This document shows, in pieces, positions 55,267-64,000 of a DNA stretch of 64,000 nucleotides (position 1 is its first letter; each line of letters begins with the position of its first letter). The stretch is from Aplectana chamaeleonis (lineage: Eukaryota; Nematoda; Chromadorea; Rhabditida; Cosmocercidae): positions 744,001 through 808,000 of the forward strand of contig JAPDOI010000152.1 of the NCBI GenBank assembly GCA_029168955.1, in the 5' to 3' direction. Position numbers and translations under genes: made by a program. The notes below the pieces were generated by a model. It saw nothing but the letters and a program-made list of their open reading frames with translations, was not told the origin of the DNA and did not search any database.

Positions 55267-55481
55267 ATACGCTCTAAATATTCTTCCGAAAGCTGTCTGA
55301 AAACGACCGCCTGTACGTAGGCAAAAGTTTCGGACGAATATGACGGAGGAAGATCTAAAATCACTAGGTATCGAAGGACAATCCAGGCGCGATACTTTGC
55401 TTTGAAGGACTTGTAATAGTAACCATTTTCGCTGACGAGTGTTTCAAAGTTTAGGTCAGCGTTCGCAAGCAAACCTTTCAT
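55257..55481 (-). other. Unassigned 74-residue ORF
   Basis: Minus-strand frame with protein-like composition (PPSYSSETFAYVQAVVFRQL). No family recognised, no splice context, next to the dead LINE. Listed for completeness only. Confidence 0.2.
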
Positions 55482-55491
55482 AGAGTGAAGA

Positions 55492-55566
55492 AAGCATGAT
55501 GCTGGTTGGTCAGTTTGCGTTCTTGAGCTATATCATGCTTGGAAAGTGGCCGACCAACATCATGCT
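55492..55566. repeat. Hairpin GCATGATG.TTGGTCGG
   Basis: AGCATGATGCTGGTTGGTC pairs with GACCAACATCATGCT over a loop of about 35 nt (also GGCCGACC). MITE-like. Confidence 0.6.
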
Positions 55567-55747
55567 CCTTCCGTAAAAAAATGAAATATGTCTCTATGTT
55601 GGAGCAGAAGTAGATATTGATAGGCTCTGATTGCTTGGGTCGCAGAATTTGGTGAACACAGCAGTGCGCAAGGTCAAGGTGAAAGGTGGTACGGGAGAAG
55701 AGGAGCTGGGAGGGTGGAAGGTTTCAAACTTCCGAGTTAAACCGAAT

Positions 55748-56030
55748 TACTGTGCTTCTCTGGGCCAAATTCCGGTCCGCAGCTGCGTCTCGACACGCTT
55801 AGCGGCCGCACGCGCTCGAGTCAGTCGAGTTTCCAGCGCCAAAGCCGACTCGATATGGTTTTTTATGCAGTTTTCTCCAATTTTGTTCAGTTCCCAGCTT
55901 CTGAAATCCACCTGAAGTCAACATATCGGTGACTGCGGAGCTAGAAGCTTTTTTCGACTCTGGAGAGCGCTGCCGCAAAGCGTTTCGAGACGCAATTGCG
56001 GACGGGAATTTGACCCAGATAAGCACAGTA
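55748..56030. mobile_element. Palindromic TA-flanked MITE, copy 3
   Basis: CTGTGCTTCTCTGGGCC left, GACCCAGATAAGCACAG right, TA at both borders. Same family as 802-1084. The 94-residue frame is a by-product. 56031-56527 has no supported gene. Confidence 0.85.
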
Positions 56031-56527
56031 TGTGCCGGTTAGGCACTGGATTACACCCCTACTACAGCTATCTAGTAATGGTTCATAAATGTGAGCTAAA
56101 GGCAAATTACTACCATCCCCTGGTGATGAAGCTTCACTTCCGTGTAATTTCACTCATTGGAGTTGAAAAAGTCGTAGTTAGTTGAGGTGTTCTCGTCAGA
56201 CTTTGACTAGGTGCCATCGAAGCGCTGAACATCTCGTGTTTTCGTCAGAGGTTACTGGCTAACCATCGGTAGAGTAGTGGCACTGTCCTGTTCCTCGTGC
56301 TCGAAATCTGCTGCCTTTATATTGGGGGAGTATTCGCAATCCTATAGTGGATTTATTCACCACTTAGTCGCGACTGGCCTTAATAGTATGTATGTATTGC
56401 GGGGTATGTACTTGTGAGAGTCTTCCTCACTCATTTATAATCGAAAGCACAATGATCGAAACGGAACAATTGCAGAACGATTTATTCAAGAGTTCGATGA
56501 GTCGTATGAAAATGTAATTCGCTGTGT

Positions 56528-56630
56528 CTATGCCTTTTCACAGAGGCTCTCTCCATTGCAGAAGTATCCACTTGGACACATAGAACACGGAGTCCCAGTC
56601 TTATAGATAACATGGTCCACGATATTCCCG
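56528..56630 (-). CDS. CAP-domain gene, last exon, copy B
   Basis: Acceptor CACTTCAG, one base completing glycine, then NIVDHVIYKTGTPCSMC, ending CNGESLCEKA and TAG at 56528-56530. Intact C-terminal end of a CAP-family protein. Its counterpart in copy A lacks the last codons and stop. Confidence 0.8.
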
Positions 56631-56693
56631 CTGAAGTGGAATAGCTGATTGCGTTTCTGTTTTTGGAGAGCGTGAATGACGGTTAAGCAGTAC

Positions 56694-56788
56694 CCAGGAT
56701 TATATATGCATGATGAGAACCAGTTGCCACCGCATTTCTCTCTTTCCGACACTGCACATCCCAAATGCGTAGTAGTTGCCCATGCCAT
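56694..56788 (-). CDS. CAP-domain gene, penultimate exon, copy B
   Basis: Acceptor CTTTCAG then MAWATTTHLGCAVSEREKC to NPG before GTACTG; 63-nt intron to the last exon. The region 5' (56789-57515) is the same non-CAP sequence as in copy A, and no upstream CAP exons were found to the window edge. It may be a fragment or the 3' end of a gene whose upstream exons are beyond recognition. Confidence 0.75.
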
Positions 56789-56904
56789 CTGAAAGCTAGT
56801 AATCGGAAACATTTCAAGAAAGTCTTGACGTCCAAGCTCATAGTAGACCTTGCTCGCCACACGCTATAAACAGCGAATAGCGAGCTCGAGCTATGAGATA
56901 ATAG

Positions 56905-57515
56905 TGTGCGCAGTTCGTTGCGCACCGTTTTGTGAGCGGATTGCAAGCGTGTGGCTTGCTGCAGATATCAATATCAGTGACTAAGTTTAGACGATCCGGC
57001 CAGCTCATCGTCGTTCTCACCGCATCGAAAGGCCTCCCAGCTTTTTGGAGTATCCTCTGGAAGGGGGCCTCGGATTGCTGCTCTAGGTACCCTTCGATTT
57101 TTGTTGAGGAGTAACAATAGTTCCTCGGGGATGTAGGCTGCTGTTGTGAAGGGTGAGAGGTTGGGGCTGGCTGTGGAAGGGAGCGGATAGGAAGATGGGG
57201 TGATGAGTGGGTTAGATAAGGTCCGAATACGTGGGTGAAGATCAGAAGGAGATCCCATATAGGCTTTGTGAGACCGCAAAAGTGCAGGAGCTCACGATGC
57301 GTTCCCTTTTTCAGAGGTTACCAGCGCAATACGTAGCGCTATCCCTTCGACGTTTTGCAGTGGGCGCGTGATGAGCTCATGATAAGTGAGAACTAGACAC
57401 TCGCCAAGATTCCGCTCGCCAGCTCTCATGATGGGCACAGGGTCGCAAACACAGGCTATCCGAGCAACTTCGAAAATCTTTCGCGAACTCCACCCCCGCA
57501 GCAGAGCGGATCCGT
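56905..57515 (-). repeat. Segment shared with copy A
   Basis: Uninterrupted version of 16108-16745. Minus-strand frame 56974-57279 (PSTASPNLSPFTTAAYIPEE) is similar to the one in copy A; not recognised. Confidence 0.55.
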
Positions 57516-57689
57516 TGAACAATTACAGTTTGCTTTCTGGTTCACGTCAAAAATATGCCCTCTTAGCTCCGCAGCACCAGGTGGAGTCGAGGTGCGATGA
57601 ATCTCTTGTAGATTGTCATCCCAAAGTGGCGACACTAGTTACAGTTGTCACAGCAGTCGTACTGTTATAACAACATCCCGTCGTCTTAG

Positions 57690-57950
57690 GCAGATTGGCG
57701 GAAAGCACACGTTTTTGTTTCGTCGGCTCAACTCTCATTATTGGAACGGAACTTCGGTTCGCGGTTGCGGACAACCGCTACTGCAGCACTCAGCAACATG
57801 ATTATAGTGCTGGGAAAATGGGTAATCGTGCCGAGACCCGATGGCCCCTACACGATTATCTTCGGGATGCTTGCGGCAACAGCGGCTGTTCGCAACCGAG
57901 GCGGAATTCCGCTTCGAAAAGAACAATACAACGGCAATGTATTTTTATCA
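57690..57950. mobile_element. Foldback with GCGGTTGCGGACAACCGC ends
   Basis: GGAACTTCGGTTCGCGGTTGC on the left pairs with CTGTTCGCAACCGAGGCGGA on the right, with a GATTATAGTGC../GCCCCTACACGATTATC interior. Related to 9410-9500 and 39060-39200. Four overlapping frames on both strands reflect the palindrome. Confidence 0.6.
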
Positions 57951-58998
57951 TGATCTTAGTAATTTAGGTTTCAGATGTAGAATCCGATTATGATCTTCGC
58001 AGCTGCCTAAACAAACTCTGAAAAAGAATATAGGCGTCTTTCGCCAGATTTTCGCACCTATTGTACCTACCAAAACGCGCATTAGTCTTTGGAAAATTCG
58101 GAAACGGACCTCATTATTGTGTTCAGCGCCCAAAACAACCTATCTGAGCGAAGTTTGGGTGGAGGCACATTTTCCAAACTTTGCCCAGACTGATAGCGTT
58201 TAGGACAGATTTTCGGTCGGGCGTTAATTTAGGTATACCAATTGCAAGGCTCTGAAAGCGTTTAAAAATGTTTCAGATTCTAACTAAAATCCTCCTGGGT
58301 GGGTTATTTGAGGCGCTGATCATGAATCTGGGGTTTATTTGTCGATTAAGCGGAGTTTTCGATTTTATTCGTTCAAAGCTTCTCATCGGGGGAGACTTGT
58401 TGGCAGATCGCGACTTCTGACGATTTCCAGAGTGCTAAGATATATACTGTTCAAATTGTTTCTCTGGGAGTTATTTGGAGTGCTGAGCACGAATCTGCGG
58501 TCCGTATATCGTTTTTTCACAGCTTTCGGTAGATTACTGTGGGTATACTACGGTAGTTCGATCAAAGTCTCAGATTTGACTCAGAATTTGTATGCGGGGG
58601 TTATCCGGGGTGGTGAATACTAATCTATTGTCGATATGTCGATTTTCGAAATATTACGAGAAGTTTTGCCCACTGAATGGCACGGTACCTACCGTAACCC
58701 ATAGAAAACTTCAGAATTTCGGCAAACGGACTCCAGATACGTGTTCGGCACCCTAGACTACCCCTGCATACAGGTTTTGAGCCGAATCCGATTTTTTTGA
58801 GAACACCCTAAAAATTTCATGAGGGATACCGAGAGGGATACCCTTACCTTGCCGCCGGGCTTAGAAAAACGCGTATTGCTTTTTTCAGAGTGGTTTTAGG
58901 CAGCTGCGAAAATCACAGTAGAATTCTACGCGAACAACGGTTGTATAAAAGTACATTTCATTCAGAACGGCTAGGCTGAATAAAAGTAGTTCCCTTGT
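57951..58998. mobile_element. TACCGTA-type TIR element, left end lost
   Basis: Right end CTAAAAGTAGTTCCCTTGT-like (AATAAAAGTAGTTCCCTTGT) as in 28573-29481, with GGCAGCTGCGAAAATCACAG before it; the left subterminal CGCAGCTGCC is at about 58000. The left terminus is replaced by the foldback 57690-57950. Interior is non-coding. Confidence 0.6.
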
Positions 58999-59430
58999 TA
59001 GATTGATTCATGAATGCAGCTCTCCTTTCCGTAGCTTCCCAATACCTACGTCTACATTGCAGAAGTTCCAGTTCAGGGCATCGAGTATGCTCACAAAAAT
59101 GTGTCGCATCATGGATATCTTCTCCTGCCCGCGCGTTCTGCACCACTACTTTTTGCTTCTTCAGCGGCCCAGCAGTACGTCAGAACTCTGCAACAGAAAC
59201 TGAAGCCTCACTATTGGACTATCTAGTGCACTACAATCAACAAAAGAAGATACTTTCCGTGTATGGGCAAGCATCAGTTTTTAGCCCGATTCTGAGCCCA
59301 CAGACATGGAATGAGGGCAGCTCACTAGGTCAATGAAAAGAGAGGGCGGGTGCATTGAAAACCCATGAAGCCTATAATTGCAACCATAAAAGCACGGTAG
59401 ACACATCGTTCAACTCATATAGCGCAAAGG
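58999..59430. other. No gene assigned
   Basis: A 108-residue plus-strand frame at 59010-59336 has no recognisable domain and lies among repeats. Nothing else seen. Confidence 0.35.
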
Positions 59431-59615
59431 GTACTCTTTCGAAATAGACGACCCACTAAAGAATACAATGGAATTAGCAATTGTTGACCGACCACTCGGT
59501 TGGTCACATCAAACAGTTCAGTGAGTTTGAACAAGACTAAATCATTCGACGGCTCGAGTGGGATGAACATTTCTCATGAAATTTCTCTAGTGGGTCGTCT
59601 ATTTCGAAAGAGCAC
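59431..59615. mobile_element. Short TIR element GTACTCTTTCGAAATAGACG
   Basis: GTACTCTTTCGAAATAGACG left and GTCGTCTATTTCGAAAGAGC right are inverted, extending through ACCCACTA/TAGTGGGT. About 185 bp. MITE-like. Confidence 0.75.
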
Positions 59616-59754
59616 CTGCAAACGCCGCGCCGCTACGTAATGTGGTGCTTGTGCGGAGATTAAGACAAAATGCTATTCAGTGACTTATTAAAAAGCTCTG
59701 GGAGCAGACAGCTTCAGGGTGAAGTTGAATCCATAGGTATTAGAAATCTTTTAA

Positions 59755-59970
59755 ACAGCGCGGTCGTGACTGCCGAACGCGGGACAAGGGCTCTCTACAC
59801 ACCGAGGGAGGAGTTTTCTCGCCTTTTGCGGCTCTAATTCCACTCGGGACCACTTCGCTTGCGTTGAGTGGCGTGATGTTTCAAACTGCAAAAAGGGACA
59901 ATCCCTCCCTCGGTGGGTAGACAGCCCCTGTCCCGCCGAACGTGCCACTTTCCGCAGCGAGGCGGCTTCC
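59755..59970. mobile_element. Foldback with GAACGCGGGACAAGGGC ends
   Basis: CCGAACGCGGGACAAGGGCT and ACACCGAGGGAGGA on the left pair with CCTCCCTCGGTGGGT and TGTCCCGCCGAACG on the right. Non-coding. 59971-60735 has only unassigned short frames. Confidence 0.65.
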
Positions 59971-60735
59971 ATGGTTAGCTTTAAATACGGGCTCGCCTTC
60001 AATCTACAGCTGGGCGGCGTGACAGCCTTCAATGAAAGAGCATCAATGAATCGATTGTCCTCGTTGGCACGTAACCGCAGAGTACAGTTACCACGCATCG
60101 AGGGCGAAAAAATAGGATTTGCTAGTAACGAATGGCGAGCCGGAGCCTGTCCGAACGAAGCTGTCCGCCCATGAGGTCGGCGTGTCTATCGAGCGGCCGT
60201 CGCGGAGGCATAATTCGGACTTTTTTCCATGAGTGCAAACAGCCGACTATTATTCTCTATTTGCCTTATACTCTCCCTTTTTTCACAAGTCCACATTTAC
60301 AAGTCTGAAAAATACTTTTGCGACGACTGTTCGACACACACGCCGTGAGTGGTTAGTCTCATTCGGACAGACTTTAACTGCGAGTGGATCGCACGCTACA
60401 GCTCTCACTGAGCAAGCTTTTAAAAGCAACGTTCACGGAGGCGAGCCTGTCGGTTTTTCTATCTGGAATTTTAGGTTGGGTTTTGACTGAAGTATAGCCT
60501 AGGTCGCTCATTTTGAGCCGGTCGAAGCAAGGCTTATCTGGCTTATCATGTCAAAATCTCCTTATCACTGTTATATTTTGTCATCACCGACCGCTCCGCT
60601 GCTTACTCAGCCCGGGCTCATCCTAGCAACCTAAGCTATATATAAGTCTCGGAACCGAGAAAAATATGTCAGATCTACTTTAAAATAGCACCGCTAGACT
60701 CATTGAACTCCACCTCTTCCATTAGGCTCCGCCCC

Positions 60736-61181
60736 TTAAAGGCAGTGTGCACGATAAATTTCGTTCTCGGTTTTTGGCCGGAAATCGAAAGTTCAGGGTC
60801 TCATTGGAGCACTGGGGTCGAAACAACAAACGAAAACGAGCCCGAAAGAGCTCCATACGGCTCCGAAGCCCGCTCGCGCTAGCCCTTCTGCTGGCGGTCG
60901 AGTTTTCCGAGGAACACTTTGGTCCGCTTTTACATTAGCATTGGAGCGCGAGCTCGGCTGAGTTTTAGCATTGGAGCGCATTTTCGCACGCTGTCTACTT
61001 CAGGCCCATGCCAGCGCCACTGATCCACCGTTGAGATGTGGCTTTCAGGAAGAAGAACTGATATTGGATGTTTCGCAGCGTTTTTCATGATTCTTTCTTC
61101 ACTGATGGAACATTCAGACTCTAACCCTTCGTTTTCTGGTGGAAACTCGAAAACGATTTTTATCGTGGACACTGCCTTTAA
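60736..61181 (+). mobile_element. TTAA-family MITE, E-type
   Basis: 446 bp, TTAA at both borders (60736-60739, 61178-61181), ends AGGCAGTGTGCACGAT and ATCGTGGACACTGCCT. Opposite-orientation relative of 38413-38825. Confidence 0.85.
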
Positions 61182-61490
61182 CGGGTTACCCACGTCTGCT
61201 AGTCAACTGATTATCGCAATAAGTAATCATGTTTAGTAAAAGCTGGTATGATAGACGACCGTCTGATTACACTGAAGAGCATCAATTGCCTAGGCTGATC
61301 AACTCCATAGTAGGATTTTGCACCTGTTTTTTTTCTCTGTTGTTGTTAGAAAATGACCAGGTGACACAAGAAATCACTGATAAGTCGAAACTCCAGAATA
61401 ACGGATATATCCGGAACTTCATTTGAATGTTTTGCCGACCTTTGCTGGAAAATAACAAAAATTTTGGCAAACGACAAACAGCAAAAAAAT

Positions 61491-62015
61491 TTCTGAAAAT
61501 TTAGCTTCCTGGCAAAAGTAGCGATTTGGTAATGGTCAAAAAAAGTTTCAAAAATGTCTTGAAATATTTTTGAAAAATGATTTGGCGTAAAATAGCATGG
61601 AGTAATAAAAAAGCTAAGAAATGAAGCGAAATAACCAAGAAATACGATTTGGTGGTCGATCATTTCACAAGCTTCTCTGTTAAACTTATCAAAACGAAAT
61701 CAAGCACGATGTGGAATGGAGTGTTGCCTTCATCCAGTATGACATATGCTGATTGCCTTGATACAGCTTTCAAAAATGACTTAATGTTTCCGTTGCGCGC
61801 TTGATTTCGTTTTGATAAGTTTAACGGAGAAGCTTGTGAAATGATCGACCACCAAATCGTATTTCTTAGTTATTTCATTTCATTTCCTAGCTTTTTTATT
61901 ACTCCATGCTATTTTACGCCAAATCATTTTTTAAAAATATTTCAAGACATTTTTGAAACTTTTTTTGACCATTACCAAATCGCTACTTTTCCCGGGAAGC
62001 TAAATTTTCAGAAAC
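61491..62015. repeat. 525-bp palindrome with 215-bp arms
   Basis: Left arm 61491-61707 (GAAAATTTAGCTTCC.., AATACGATTTGGTGGTCGAT, CTTATCAAAACGAAATCAAG) and right arm 61801-62015 are near-perfect inverses; spacer about 93 nt. The MIDHQIVFL frames on both strands are the two arms of one sequence. Probably a MITE. Confidence 0.8.
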
Positions 62016-62104
62016 TTCACATATTTTTCCCAAAGGTTCCCTTTCTGACTTCAATTTTTCTCAACGATTTCCATTTTGGAATGATGAAACATCTAACAGA
62101 CGAT

Positions 62105-62480
62105 ATTGTCGTATGAGTACAAATTTCGAAACCTAAGACTTACAACCATAAAAAATAAAACTCATTGCCGCATTTGGTGCAAAATGTGAAAAATCGATAT
62201 TATTTATTATAAATATTTGATCTTGCATGATGAGAAGAATTTCCCGAACAAATGACTTAGAGCCATCAACAATCAAAAATCATTACGGCAATTTGTGCAA
62301 CAGGCGAAAAAATCAATTATATAGATCGGTATTTATCGATAATGACTGATAAGCAAAATTCCTCAACCAAGAAAACCAATCCCAAAAGCAATCACCACTG
62401 TTCGCCGCATTTTGTGCAAAAAGCACGAAAATCGATAATATTGATTATCGATCGATGACGTGTCATGAGCACGAATTCTG
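62105..62480 (+). repeat. Three diverged tandem units of about 117 bp
   Basis: Units near 62105, 62228 and 62346 share CATT.GCCGCATTTTGTGCAA-like and AAAATCGATAATATTGATTATCGAT-like sequences, ending in cruciform-prone ATCGATAAT. Non-coding. Confidence 0.55.
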
Positions 62481-63340
62481 ACAAGTTCAATACTTCCCTT
62501 CGACGAACTGTGTTGATTGGCTGCGAATTCACCCACACACCCCCGTCTCCAGAGCCGTAGCAGAAAAAAGGAGTTTTCGTGCTCCACGGCTAATTTAGTA
62601 TGTAAACCCACGATTTTGAGGTACCCTTCAAAATAAAGGTATCGATTTCAAATTGGAGTAGGAGCGACCTGCATCCCTTTCCAGCCTCTTATTCAAAAAT
62701 GAGCTCCCTAGCTCGATTCTATCTGGTAGCACAAGATCGTGAACGCCGTCTGAAAAAAAGAGATTAACAGAGAGAACCTGCGGTTTTTCAAAATTTGCTC
62801 AAATTCTAGGAAACCATTCCAAACCATTTTTGGGCATTATATACAACTTTTTGCGCTCTTTTCAATGCATTTTGGAGCTAATTTCTACCTTCAGCCTGAA
62901 CTTAGATTTCGAAAAACGTGTTGCGCGCGTGGCCGATTCAAAACCAAATCTGGTGCGCGCTTCGCGCGCACCACAATTTCAAAAAACGGCCGGAAACAAA
63001 AGGCACTCTGGCAAACGGGGCAGCAGAAAAGAAGGAACAGGACAGGTTCACGTTTCGGGCCCCACCCTTGATGGTCGAAAAGGGGCGTTTTTGGGGCGGA
63101 GCCTCCGTCCGTGCTCCGTCCGTTGAAAGCAGTGCAATTCAGGGAAACCAGCCACTTCAGACCGAGGGGAAAGGCAGGTGGCTAGCCTTGCACGGGCGGT
63201 GACCGGCCTTGCTAGGGCTGCTCGTCCATTCTGACACTACGCCCTTACTGCCGCAAATTTTCCTATTCACCCTTCATCCTGCCCTAATACGCCCTTGCAA
63301 GCAATTTCTCCAACACCCGTACTGCTCAAAAATTTTTTTT
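62481..63340. other. No gene; one strong short hairpin
   Basis: TGGTGCGCGC TTC GCGCGCACCA (62950-62972) is a 10-bp-arm hairpin. The plus-strand frames at 62830-63202 overlap it in all three frames and are not convincing. Confidence 0.4.
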
Positions 63341-63442
63341 AGCGGTCTCACCAAGACCAGGTTGTATTAGAGCGGCCTTTTGAATTCGCCGTAAATCCAA
63401 AATCGCTCCAGTACAACCTGGCTCTTGAGTGAGCCCGCTAAA
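63341..63442. mobile_element. Short palindromic MITE, TAGCGG ends
   Basis: TAGCGGTCTCACCAAGACCA.. pairs with ..TGGCTCTTGAGTGAGCCCGCTA, with GGTTGTA/TACAACC inside. Ends in TA on both sides. About 100 bp. Confidence 0.7.
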
Positions 63443-63620
63443 GAATTCTGGACCAACACATAATAAAAACTACAAGTATTAACAAATGCAAATCTATTTC
63501 TCGGAATTACTTATACAATAGAGGTTTAACGTGTAACCAAAAAGCCTTTAAAGGCACTTCATGATGATCTGATGTTTGAGATGCGGAAAGAAAACCGCGC
63601 TTCGGCAAACGCAATCTAGA

Positions 63621-63875
63621 CTATGTCAGAGAACTACAACAGAATACATGCATGACGACCACAAGGTTCACAAAGCCTAAGAGAGTTAGTTTCAGTATCC
63701 ATGAGATTGGTTTAGAGGTAACCTGGTTCGGAATGATGAGCAGATAAAGAGATATGACACTACGGAATGACACTGCAATAAAAGTGAGATAAATTGAATT
63801 TAAAGCATCTTGATCGAACCGTAGGCAGAGTAACGGGAGCAGAACAAGAAAAACAAAAGTCAAAAGCATGTACAT
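63621..63875 (-). CDS. Hydrophobic ORF near window edge, possible membrane protein exon
   Basis: 84 residues with two or three hydrophobic segments (LTFVFLVLLPLLCLRF; LTLLGFVNLVVVMHVFC) separated by polar turns (FDQDALNS, IPNQVTSKPIS). This spacing resembles consecutive transmembrane helices of nematode ligand-gated channels or other membrane proteins, but no signature residue proves it. An internal TTTATTGCAG could be an acceptor. It may be partial or chance. Confidence 0.3.
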   Translation of the reverse strand: MYMLLTFVFLVLLPLLCLRFDQDALNSIYLTFIAVSFRSVISLYLLIIPNQVTSKPISWILKLTLLGFVNLVVVMHVFCCSSLT

Positions 63876-63935
63876 CGCAAAAAATACAGAAAAACTCTCA
63901 GAAAATTTTGGGAAAGCTACTTGTGGTAAGCAGTA

Positions 63936-63962
63936 AGTAACTTGAACGTCTCAAGTTACTTA
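63936..63962. repeat. AAGTAACTTGA inverted repeat at edge
   Basis: AAGTAACTTGA and its inverse (TCAAGTTACTT) flank ACGTC-type spacer; GTGGTAAGCA occurs on both sides (about 63922 and 63991). Likely part of a further palindromic element that continues past the window. Confidence 0.5.
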
Positions 63963-64000
63963 TTCATAGCATAAAAGTCACATACACAATGTGGTAAGCA

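Noticed and set aside
61346..62116. Opposed ORFs starting MIDHQIVFL
   Set aside because: Two arms of a 525-bp palindrome.

Overview
The window looks like intergenic and intronic DNA from a parasitic nematode of the hookworm/strongylid type. The evidence is fragments of secreted CAP-domain (SCP/TAPS, 'Ancylostoma-secreted-protein'-like) genes with short nematode-style introns, an RTE-type LINE, a second degraded LINE, a Penelope-like reverse transcriptase fragment, a Tc1-like remnant, and very many terminal-inverted-repeat (TIR) elements. No rRNA, no intact tRNA, no operon and no prokaryotic feature is visible. Most open reading frames in the window are chance frames in repeats. The species assignment is inference.

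Layout. 0-2.8 kb: a foldback element carrying a younger TA-flanked palindromic MITE in one arm. 2.8-4.8 kb: repeat relics. 4.84-9.1 kb: a 66-bp tandem array interrupted at 5685-8284 by a TIR element that carries its own 114-bp satellite and is bordered by a 10-bp target duplication. 9.1-12.5 kb: tandem and foldback repeats. 12.5-16.75 kb: a duplicated segment (copy A) holding the last two exons of a CAP gene, broken by a Penelope-like fragment and several nested elements. 16.75-25 kb: TIR elements, AATATTCG-type arrays and a Tc1-like remnant. 25.7-27.2 kb: minus-strand exons of one CAP domain. 27.8-30.4 kb: a 2.6-kb TIR element. 31.1-49.1 kb: minus-strand exons of another CAP domain, from signal peptide (49.1 kb) to a threonine-rich tail (31.1 kb). 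Its introns hold nested elements, including a 4.9-kb palindrome with about 2.15-kb arms. 49.1-50.2 kb: a 5'-truncated RTE LINE inserted immediately upstream of that gene's start codon. 51.4-55.3 kb: a TIR element, a 42-bp tandem array and a decayed LINE. 56.5-57.5 kb: copy B of the duplicated CAP terminal exons, uninterrupted. 57.5-64 kb: more MITEs, a small palindrome and, at the right edge, a hydrophobic minus-strand ORF.

How the parts fit. The recognisable host genes are all minus-strand CAP-domain exons, suggesting a tandem family of secreted proteins whose introns have been expanded by transposons. In the 49.1-41.5 kb gene the first four exons join in phase without a stop (42+177+101+127 nt = 149 codons), so I infer a real gene or a recent pseudogene. 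I could not find its expected fifth exon. The two terminal-exon copies (A and B) and the two arms of the foldbacks act as internal references: comparing them shows which insertions came later and where empty sites were.
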